Below, piece by piece: positions 1-6,101 of a DNA stretch of 64,000 bases. A program made the translations under genes and the position numbers. The notes beneath the pieces are model-generated. The model was given only the letters and a program-made list of their open reading frames with translations, was not told the DNA's origin and searched no databases. Position 1 is the first letter of the stretch. Each line of letters opens with the position of its first letter. Origin of the DNA: Bacillus sp. B-jedd (GTDB taxonomy: Bacteria; Bacillota; Bacilli; Bacillales; Cytobacillaceae); contig NZ_CCXR01000001.1 of the NCBI RefSeq assembly GCF_000821085.1, positions 2,191,001-2,255,000 on the forward strand, given 5' to 3'.

Positions 1-840
1 ATTTCTGCCGTCATGGATAAAAATGATGCCATTCTTTCCGATGAGCTGAACCACGCTTCCATTATCGATGGCTGCAGGCTGTCTCGTGCGAAAATTATCC
101 GTTTCAACCATTCGGATATGGAAGACCTTCGCGCAAAGGCAAAAGAAGCCAGGGAATCCGGACTTTATAAAAAATTGATGGTCATTACAGATGGTGTCTT
201 TTCAATGGATGGCGACATTGCCCTACTCCCTGAAATTGTTGAAATTGCCGAGGAATTCGACCTAATGACGTATGTAGATGATGCCCACGGTTCAGGCGTG
301 TTAGGAAAAGGCGCAGGGACAGTGAAGCACTTTGGCCTTCAGGATAAAATCGACTTCCAAATAGGGACATTGTCAAAAGCGATCGGTGTTGTCGGCGGAT
401 ACGTCGCAGGGAAGAAAAACCTGATCGACTGGCTTAAGGTGAGAAGCCGGCCATTCCTTTTCTCAACATCCCTCACACCAGCGGATGTGGCCGCATCCAT
501 TGCTTCCATTGATATTTTGACAGAAAGCACTGAGTTAAATGAGCGCCTCTGGGAAAACGGAAACTACTTGAAAAAAGGCCTGAAAAATCTTGGCTTCAAT
601 ATTGGAGACAGCGAGACGCCGATTACGCCATGCATCATAGGGGAAGAAAAGCTGACCCAGGAATTCAGCAAAAGGCTGAACGATGAAGGTGTCTACGCAA
701 AATCGATCGTATTCCCAACTGTACCCGCTGGAACAGGAAGGGTGCGCAATATGCCAACCGCGGCCCATACAAAGGATATGCTCGATAAAGCCATTTCTAT
801 CTACGAAAAAGTCGGCAAAGAAATGGGCGTCATTAAATAA
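1..840 (+). CDS. kbl: Glycine C-acetyltransferase (2-amino-3-ketobutyrate CoA ligase), 5' end outside window
   Basis: PLP enzyme that splits 2-amino-3-ketobutyrate with CoA to glycine and acetyl-CoA, the second step of threonine catabolism. The frame is open from base 1, so the ATG at 13 is internal and the N-terminal third lies outside the window. Visible marks are the fold-type I Asp-Ala-His stretch ([10 protein letters not shown]) and the PLP-lysine motif [13 protein letters not shown] near bases 370-400; the C-terminus looks complete. tdh follows 52 bases downstream on the same strand, which supports the pathway. The family also contains 8-amino-7-oxononanoate synthase (BioF), but the tdh neighbour decides for Kbl. 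Confidence 0.93.
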   Translation: MSAVMDKNDAILSDELNHASIIDGCRLSRAKIIRFNHSDMEDLRAKAKEARESGLYKKLMVITDGVFSMDGDIALLPEIVEIAEEFDLMTYVDDAHGSGVLGKGAGTVKHFGLQDKIDFQIGTLSKAIGVVGGYVAGKKNLIDWLKVRSRPFLFSTSLTPADVAASIASIDILTESTELNERLWENGNYLKKGLKNLGFNIGDSETPITPCIIGEEKLTQEFSKRLNDEGVYAKSIVFPTVPAGTGRVRNMPTAAHTKDMLDKAISIYEKVGKEMGVIK

Positions 841-892
841 CTCAACTAACGATAAACTGAATCTGGCTTTGCATATGGGGAGGATACCTGCA

Positions 893-1840
893 ATGAAACG
901 AATCATGATTACCGGCGCCCTTGGGCAGATAGGCTCTGAGCTGACACTTAGGCTCCGTGAAATTTACGGAAACGACAATGTTATCGCAACAGACATTAAG
1001 CAAAACTCAGAAAATGAAGCGGCTTTGAGCGGACCGTATGAGATTCTTGATGTAACAGATGGGAACAGAATGGTGGAGATTGCAAAAAAATATAACGTGG
1101 ACGCCGTGATGCACCTTGCCGCGCTCCTATCGGCGACAGCGGAAGCTAAGCCGGTCTTCGCCTGGAACCTGAATATGGGCGGATTGATGAATGCACTCGA
1201 AACAGCTCGTGAGGTTGATGCACAATTCTTTACGCCTAGTTCGATCGGCGCGTTTGGCCCTTCAACTCCGAAGGACGGTACCCCGCAGGATACAATCATG
1301 CGCCCAGTGACCATGTACGGAGTCAATAAAGTTGCCGGCGAGCTTCTTTCCGATTATTACTACCATAAATTTGGAGTCGATACACGCGGGGTTCGTTTCC
1401 CCGGGCTGATCTCCTATGTGGCTCCTCCTGGCGGGGGCACGACCGATTATGCGGTCGAAATTTATTATGAGGCTGTCAAAAATAAAAGATACGCGTCTTT
1501 TATTGATAAGGGCACCTATATGGACATGATGTATATGCCTGACGCCTTGAACGCGATTGTGAACCTAATGGAAGCGGACCCTGCAAAGCTGGTCCACAGA
1601 AACTCTTTCAATGTGACAGCAATGAGTTTCGATCCAGAAGGGGTTGCGGAGGAAATCAGGAAGCATATCCCTGAATTCGAGTTGACGTATGCGGTAGACC
1701 CGGTGCGCCAAAAAATAGCCGACAGCTGGCCAAACTCACTGGATGCTTCAGCCGCGGCACAGGAGTGGGGATTCAAGGCTGAGTACGACCTAGCTTTCAT
1801 GACTAAAGACATGCTTGAGAAAGTAAGCAAAAAAATGTAA
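893..1840 (+). CDS. tdh: L-threonine 3-dehydrogenase, SDR/epimerase type
   Basis: Oxidises L-threonine to 2-amino-3-ketobutyrate with NAD, feeding Kbl just upstream. The 315-residue protein begins with a Rossmann motif (TGALGQIGSE) and has the SDR active site as a Ser-Ser pair followed by Tyr-x-x-x-Lys (YGVNK). It therefore belongs to the NAD-dependent epimerase/dehydratase family and not to the zinc medium-chain Tdh found in B. subtilis. The start is the ATG at 893, preceded by GGGGAGGA; the frame is open further upstream inside kbl, but that part has no family similarity. A hairpin terminator follows the stop, so kbl-tdh is probably one transcript. Confidence 0.9.
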   Translation: MKRIMITGALGQIGSELTLRLREIYGNDNVIATDIKQNSENEAALSGPYEILDVTDGNRMVEIAKKYNVDAVMHLAALLSATAEAKPVFAWNLNMGGLMNALETAREVDAQFFTPSSIGAFGPSTPKDGTPQDTIMRPVTMYGVNKVAGELLSDYYYHKFGVDTRGVRFPGLISYVAPPGGGTTDYAVEIYYEAVKNKRYASFIDKGTYMDMMYMPDALNAIVNLMEADPAKLVHRNSFNVTAMSFDPEGVAEEIRKHIPEFELTYAVDPVRQKIADSWPNSLDASAAAQEWGFKAEYDLAFMTKDMLEKVSKKM

Positions 1841-1845
1841 ACACA

Positions 1846-1890
1846 AGAGCCTGAGCGGATGATGTGAATCTTCCGTTCAGGCTCTTTTTC
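1846..1890 (+). terminator. Terminator of kbl-tdh
   Basis: GAGCCTGAgCGGA pairs with TCCGtTCAGGCTC and is followed by TTTTTC directly after tdh. Confidence 0.85.
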
Positions 1891-1901
1891 AGCGCTAAAG
1901 A

Positions 1902-1928
1902 TAAAAACGGCCATGGCATGCCGTTTTT
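1902..1928 (-). terminator. Terminator of selD
   Basis: A hairpin with AAAAACGG/CCGTTTTT arms abuts the selD stop codon. T-runs on both sides suggest it can act in both directions. Confidence 0.75.
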
Positions 1929-2982
1929 ATTTTTTGCTGATGTAAATGAGTTTTTCTTTCTGCTCTGTCACTTTCCCGATAACAGAAGCTTCTTCAAGGC
2001 CTAAAGCGTGAAGGTCTGCAACATAATTCACAGCCTGATCGGCAGGCATCGAGACAAGAAGTCCGCCGGATGTAATTGCATCACAGGCAATTAACTGCTC
2101 TTCGACAGAAAGTCCATTGTACAGAATATCGTCTTTCAGCCAGGCGTGGTTTGATTTCGAGCCGCCAGGGACGACTCCATCCCGGGCCAATTCCAACGTT
2201 CCTTCCAAATAAGGGACTTTGGCAAAATCGACTTCAAAGCTGACCTTGCTTCCGCCCGCCATCTCGCTTCCATGGCCGAGCAGGCCGAAGCCTGTCACAT
2301 CCGTAACGGCATGCGGAGTGTATTTTTTCAGTGCCTCGGCGGCAGTCTTATTCAGCATCGCCATAACCGACGTTACTTTTTCCTCCTGCTCGGCCGTTAC
2401 CGCGCCGCGTTTGATGCCTGTTGTCATAATTCCGACACCGAGCGGCTTGGTTAACACAAGCGCGTCACCCGGGACGGCACCAACATTTTTCCACACTTTT
2501 TCCGGATGGACGAGCCCCGTGACGGATAAACCGAATTTCGGTTCCTGGTCGTCGATGGAATGGCCGCCAATTGTAAGCGCGCCAGCTTCCTTCACTTTAT
2601 CTCCGGCACCGCGCAGTATTTCCGACAACATTTCCGGTCCGAGTTTTTTTATCGGATACCCGACGATATTCAGGACTGTCTTCGGGTCGCCGCCCATTGC
2701 ATATACATCACTCAAAGAATTGGCGGCAGCAATTTGCCCAAACATATAGGGGTCATCCACAATAGGAGTGAAATAATCCACTGTCTGGATCAATGCAATC
2801 GATTCTGTTAATAGATAAACTCCCGCATCATCGGAAGTCTCATGCCCGACCAAAAGCTCCGGGACTGGGTCTTGCTTTGGCAAAAGGCGCAAAACTTGCG
2901 CCAGGTCCTCAGGACCAATTTTGCAGCCTCAACCTGCTTTCGTTGATAAAGAGGTCAGGCGGATTTTTTCCTGCTCGCTCAA
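1927..2982 (-). CDS. selD: Selenide, water dikinase (selenophosphate synthetase) with selenocysteine at the active site
   Basis: Makes selenophosphate, the Se donor for tRNA-Sec, from selenide and ATP. A conventional reading starts only at about 2892 and lacks the catalytic loop. Upstream in the same frame, after GGAGGTGGACAAA, a TTG at 2980-2982 opens a reading that passes one TGA at 2929-2931 and joins the rest of SelD. The sequence around it is KAG-U-GCKIGP. U18 and K21 correspond to the catalytic Cys/Sec17 and Lys20 of E. coli SelD, so the TGA is best read as selenocysteine. Total length of 351 residues is normal for the family. Later AIRS-type ATP-binding elements are intact (DVTGFGLLGH). 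It diverges from the SelW-like gene and selA. Confidence 0.93.
2886..2916 (-). promoter_or_regulatory. Predicted bacterial SECIS of selD (two candidate hairpins)
   Basis: Downstream of the TGA on the minus strand are two perfect hairpins: GGTCC-TGA-GGACC (2916-2904), loop starting 18 bases after the TGA, and GGCGCAA-GTT-TTGCGCC (2902-2886), loop starting 34 bases after it. Both satisfy the usual bSECIS rule of an apical loop about 16-37 bases from UGA with a G in its first two positions. The second has the same GTT loop as the SelW-like gene. Confidence 0.65.
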
Positions 2983-3115
2983 TTTGTCCACCTCCATCCA
3001 TAGTATACCTTTAACAAGTGAATTCTGCATGCTGGCAGGCAGAAGATTTGCGAAAGTTTTTCAGGATATACTACAATGGCTTTATCATTAATTGACAATG
3101 ATGGAGGTTTTTTGC

Positions 3116-3355
3116 ATGAAAGGGTATGAAGTTAAAGTCGAATTTTGCATGATGTGAAATTATGCGCCTAAAGCCGCGAGTTTCGCGGAAGAACTCTTTA
3201 CTCATTTTCGCCAGAATATTAAGGTGATGGAATTAATTCCCGCTAAGGGGGGAATATTCGAGGTTACCGTTAACGGCGAGAAGCTCTATTCAAAAAATGA
3301 CACAGGCCTTTTCCCAAAGGCCGCTGAGGTAATCAGCAAGATGGAATCTCTATAA
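3116..3355 (+). CDS. SelW/Rdx-family selenoprotein (Cys-x-x-Sec)
   Basis: A 79-residue gene hidden by an in-frame TGA at 3155-3157. It starts at ATG 3116 after GATGGAGG. The N-terminus reads EFCMM-U-NYAP and the C-terminal part GGIFEVTVNGEKLYS followed by TGLFP, the usual layout of SelW/SelT/SelH (Rdx) thioredoxin-like proteins: a CxxC/CxxU redox motif after the first beta strand, and a GxFEV-NG--L-SK-GxFP strand pair. With C11 and U14 it is probably a small cytosolic thiol oxidoreductase of unknown partner. It lies between divergent selD and selA. A hairpin sits 17 bases after the TGA. Reading the TGA as a stop would leave a 13-residue peptide and 65 conserved but orphan codons. Confidence 0.93.
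3174..3188 (+). promoter_or_regulatory. Predicted bacterial SECIS of the SelW-like gene
   Basis: CCGCGA-GTT-TCGCGG is a perfect 6-bp hairpin inside the coding sequence. Its apical loop starts 23 bases after the TGA with G in first position, matching bSECIS rules. Confidence 0.75.
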
Positions 3356-3359
3356 ACCA

Positions 3360-3399
3360 GCAAGCTCTCCGGAAGATTTCCCGGGGAGCTTGTTTTTTC
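3360..3399 (+). terminator. Terminator of the SelW-like gene
   Basis: CAAGCTCtCCGG pairs with CCGGgGAGCTTG, followed by TTTTTTC. Confidence 0.85.
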
Positions 3400-3460
3400 G
3401 TTGTTTAGGAAATTATAAAATAATACTGTGTGTATAACTTCAGACAAGTTATTTGAATCC

Positions 3461-3567
3461 AGCTCCAGCGCCTAGCCCCTCGAGGTCATAAGCCATATCC
3501 CTCCGGAGGGCAGGCCCATCCTCCGGGCTCCGTCTTATGCTGGTCGGGGCTGATCAAGGCGCTTGCG
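3461..3567 (+). repeat. Bacillaceae intergenic repeat, family 2, copy 1
   Basis: Begins AGCTCCAGCGCCTAGCCCC and ends near GGGGCTGATCAAGGCGCTT. The ends are complementary (AGCGCC/GGCGCT and AGCCCC/GGGGCT), as is an inner CATAAG/CTTATG pair, so the element would fold as one long stem. A related copy with a different middle lies at 41851-41974. I recognise this as a repeat common in Bacillus intergenic regions, with no coding potential. It fills most of the 299-base gap before selA. Confidence 0.8.
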
Positions 3568-3654
3568 CATTTTGTCCCTCAATTTCTCCACATTCTCTTG
3601 TCAGGAAAAATGGTATAATGGAGGCGCGATATTATAGGTAAAGGAGTTTTCCTA

Positions 3655-5061
3655 TTGAAACAGTTGCTTCGGTCAATTCCGCCAGTCCATGAGCTTCAGC
3701 AGGACAGCCGCTTTAAAGAATTGCTTTTGGAAACGAATATGGATCCAAGCCACCTTGTCGAACAGGTCCGGTTTGTGATCGATGAGGTGAGGGACGGCAT
3801 TTTATCCGGTAATTGGGATGGTCCTGCTCCCGGCACAGCCCCGTTTGCCGATTTCTTCTTTATCAGGCTCGCTGAAAAGGTGGGGCATATGTACTCATAC
3901 ACCCTCAAAAAAGTAATCAATGCGACAGGAACCATTTTACATACAAACCTTGGCCGCGCAAGGCTCAGCGAGGAAGCCATCCGCCACGCGGCAGAAGTTG
4001 CCGGCAATTATTCCAATCTCGAGTATAAGCTTCAGGAAGGGGAGCGGGGATCTAGGCACAGCCATATCGAAAACCTCTTAAAGGAAATTACAGGTGCAGA
4101 GGCTGCCATGGTCGTCAATAATAATGCCGCAGCGGTCTATTTAATTTTGCGCGCGCTTGCAAAAGACAAGGAGGTAATCGTTTCGAGGGGACAGCTTGTC
4201 GAAATTGGCGGATCCTTCAGAATTTCTTCCATTATGGGAGAAAGCGGAGCACAGCTTGTTGAAGTCGGAACGACTAATAAAACTCACCTGTATGATTACG
4301 AAAATGCTGTCAATGAAAACACAGCGATGATCATGAAGGTACATACTAGCAATTTTAAAACGATTGGTTTTACGAAATCAGTCGAAACAGATGAACTGGT
4401 CCAGCTTACCGATAGCTTGGATAATATTATTTTTTATGAAGACCTTGGCAGCGGGGCACTATATGATTTCAAAAAACACGGCATCGGCGAGGAGCCCCAT
4501 GTAAAGGAAGTGCTTGGAATGGGGGCGGACATCGTATCTTTCAGCGGGGATAAGCTGCTTGGCGGACCTCAGGCGGGAATCATTGCGGGCAAAAAGGATC
4601 ATATTGATAAAATAAAAAAACATCAGCTTGCAAGAGTGGTCAGGGTTGATAAAATGACTTTAGCCGCACTTGAAGGAACACTACTCGACTACGCGAAGGG
4701 TGAAGCCGGGATTAGGAATATACCAACTGTCAACAATCTGTTAACAAGCCCTGATGAATTAAAAGGGCGGTCAGAACAATTTATCAAGAACCTTTTTGCA
4801 AAAACGGATAGGTATAAAGGAGAAGCGATCCCTTCAATGGGCCAGGTTGGCGGGGGCACAATGCCTGATGTCAATCTTCCGTCTTATTCCGTTTCACTTT
4901 CGCATAAAACACTATCCGCTGGCCAGCTGGCCGAAAAACTAAGGCTGGAAACTGAACAGCCAATCATAGCCCGAATCCAGAATGAAGAAGTCATCCTGGA
5001 CTTAAGGACAGTTTCCTCTGAAGAAGAGTCCATCATCCTTCATTCATTGGCTAAATGGTGA
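3655..5061 (+). CDS. selA: L-seryl-tRNA(Sec) selenium transferase (selenocysteine synthase)
   Basis: Converts seryl-tRNA(Sec) to selenocysteinyl-tRNA(Sec) using selenophosphate. The 468-residue length is normal for SelA. The N-terminal domain is followed by the family stretch NATGTILHTNLGRA, and the PLP lysine is K300 in FSGDKLLGGPQAG. The start is a TTG at 3655, seven bases after AAAGGAG. It lies with selD and a Sec-containing gene, so a working Sec pathway is implied. The usual partner selB does not follow; the next genes are spore genes. A strong terminator closes the unit. Confidence 0.95.
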   Translation: MKQLLRSIPPVHELQQDSRFKELLLETNMDPSHLVEQVRFVIDEVRDGILSGNWDGPAPGTAPFADFFFIRLAEKVGHMYSYTLKKVINATGTILHTNLGRARLSEEAIRHAAEVAGNYSNLEYKLQEGERGSRHSHIENLLKEITGAEAAMVVNNNAAAVYLILRALAKDKEVIVSRGQLVEIGGSFRISSIMGESGAQLVEVGTTNKTHLYDYENAVNENTAMIMKVHTSNFKTIGFTKSVETDELVQLTDSLDNIIFYEDLGSGALYDFKKHGIGEEPHVKEVLGMGADIVSFSGDKLLGGPQAGIIAGKKDHIDKIKKHQLARVVRVDKMTLAALEGTLLDYAKGEAGIRNIPTVNNLLTSPDELKGRSEQFIKNLFAKTDRYKGEAIPSMGQVGGGTMPDVNLPSYSVSLSHKTLSAGQLAEKLRLETEQPIIARIQNEEVILDLRTVSSEEESIILHSLAKW

Positions 5062-5076
5062 TATGACCAATATAGA

Positions 5077-5113
5077 AAGCCCCCTGAAATGTTCATCCAG
5101 GGGGCTTTTTTCC
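5077..5113. terminator. Shared terminator between selA and sspP
   Basis: AAGCCCCCTG pairs with CAGGGGGCTT, followed by TTTTTTCC on the plus strand. It lies between two convergent genes. Confidence 0.85.
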
Positions 5114-5248
5114 TCACATATCATGGTGTGAATTGTGCTTTTGCCTTGAATGCTGGCGATTTTTCACTTTGTGCGAACCACTCATGGGTTCCGGCTGGCT
5201 GGTATTTTGCACACTCTGGGCATTTTTTCGGATATCTTTTTTCGCCAT
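5114..5248 (-). CDS. sspP: Small acid-soluble spore protein P
   Basis: A 44-residue basic, hydrophilic protein. It has the SspP pattern: RKNAQ, then QPEP-SGS-KVKNR, then the closing RQKHNS-HDM. SspP is a minor SASP of the spore core made late in the forespore. I start it at the ATG at 5248, six bases after GCAGGAGGG; an ATG two codons earlier is too close to the ribosome site. In B. subtilis sspO and sspP form an operon. Here a plus-strand gene lies between them. Confidence 0.85.
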   Translation of the reverse strand: MAKKDIRKNAQSVQNTSQPEPMSGSHKVKNRQHSRQKHNSHHDM

Positions 5249-5407
5249 TTCCATCCCTCCTGCTATTAGAATGTGTTCTATAATTGAAATTATCCTTAAG
5301 GCAGGCATTGGCACTCTTTATTAAGGCTGTTTGTTTTTGCCTGAATATTTCATGGAATTTCGCACATTTTAACGGTACAAGCTCAACATCATGAAGGAGT
5401 GGACACC

Positions 5408-5668
5408 ATGCCGTACCATAAAAATAAACAACAGGCCTTCCAGGCTGCCCAGCAGGGAGTGGAGGAGGCAAGGGAGCTTTATTCTGAAATCATCCGCGAT
5501 AGCGCAAGCTACGGCTATCAGCTTAAACATCTAAAAAATGAAGTAAATGAAGCATACCAACAAATCGAGAACGCTCTGGAAGTGGCTTCTGAGCATCAGC
5601 GGTCACAATTGGAAAAGTTTCAGCACGATTTAAAGTCAATTGTGGAAGAAGTAAATAATTTTCAGTAA
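5408..5668 (+). CDS. Hypothetical 86-residue helical protein
   Basis: I do not recognise the family. The ATG at 5408 follows AAGGAG with 8-base spacing; a GTG three codons upstream is less well placed. The sequence is charged and almost free of helix breakers after residue 10, with heptad-like hydrophobic spacing, so it probably forms an antiparallel helical pair or coiled coil. It has no Cys and no signal peptide, so it is probably cytosolic. A good terminator follows. It lies on the opposite strand between sspP and sspO, splitting that usual pair. Confidence 0.75.
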   Translation: MPYHKNKQQAFQAAQQGVEEARELYSEIIRDSASYGYQLKHLKNEVNEAYQQIENALEVASEHQRSQLEKFQHDLKSIVEEVNNFQ

Positions 5669-5674
5669 GTGAAA

Positions 5675-5706
5675 GAACAGGCTGATTTGACGCCTGTTCT
5701 TTTTTA
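5675..5706 (+). terminator. Terminator of the 86-residue protein gene
   Basis: GAACAGGC pairs with GCCTGTTC, followed by TTTTTT. Confidence 0.85.
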
Positions 5707-5719
5707 TTGTTCGGCTCTG

Positions 5720-5869
5720 TTATTGGTTCTTTTTACGCTTTTTATTATTTTGCCTTTCCATTTCGGTCAAAGGTTCATTTCCTGCTTCTTCATTATATCC
5801 AGCGCCGATTCCCTGGGCTTTAGCTGCATTCATCCCGGGGCGGACATGGTTTGCCCTGCGTCTTGGCAT
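5720..5869 (-). CDS. sspO: Small acid-soluble spore protein O
   Basis: A 49-residue protein matching SspO (also called CotK): [15 protein letters not shown] near the start, AGYNEE in the middle, NEPLT, and the closing [10 protein letters not shown]. It starts at ATG 5869 after GGGAGGTGA. It is a minor SASP of the spore core expressed in the forespore. As in B. subtilis it is divergent from citB, which identifies the locus. No ordinary gene caller window of 60 codons would show it. Confidence 0.92.
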   Translation of the reverse strand: MPRRRANHVRPGMNAAKAQGIGAGYNEEAGNEPLTEMERQNNKKRKKNQ

Positions 5870-5930
5870 TTCATCACCTCCCGTTATTAGTGTTGCCATT
5901 TCAGCAAGAGATAATTTGATGGATTAAGTG

Positions 5931-5945
5931 ATAAGAAAAACTTAT
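5931..5945 (+). promoter_or_regulatory. Candidate CcpC operator upstream of citB
   Basis: ATAA-GAAAAAC-TTAT fits the ATAA-N7-TTAT dyad bound by CcpC, the citrate-responsive repressor of citB in B. subtilis. A second ATAA half site lies at 6028-6031, just after a TTGACA (6017-6022). The two are about 90 bases apart, more than in B. subtilis. Confidence 0.55.
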
Positions 5946-6009
5946 ATTATTTTATAATTATCCTGTCATTTACATAGGGGACTTATTATACTACGATATA
6001 AATGTGTGA

Positions 6010-6052
6010 AAAGTCGTTGACAACCGCATAAATTCAAACTTTTCGACTTTTA
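6010..6052 (+). promoter_or_regulatory. citB promoter region with flanking inverted repeat
   Basis: TTGACA at 6017-6022 is a good -35; I see no convincing -10 at 16-18 bases. The arms AAAAGTCG (6010-6017) and CGACTTTT (6044-6051) flank it and could form a hairpin or bind a dimer. TACAAT follows at 6051-6056. Confidence 0.4.
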
Positions 6053-6101
6053 CAATATTTTGATTTATCATTGTGGTATGTAATTAAGGGGGTAAGTACA
6101 T

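Noticed and set aside
1927..2892. SelD as an N-terminally short protein
   Set aside because: It would lack the catalytic loop. The upstream frame with one TGA restores a full SelD with a proper ribosome site.
3421..3654. Riboswitch or attenuator before selA
   Set aside because: The hairpins belong to repeat family 2, which recurs at an unrelated site, and no anti-terminator logic is visible.
5669..5890. Plus-strand frame of 73 codons
   Set aside because: It begins inside a terminator and lies antisense to sspO, which has the clear family match.
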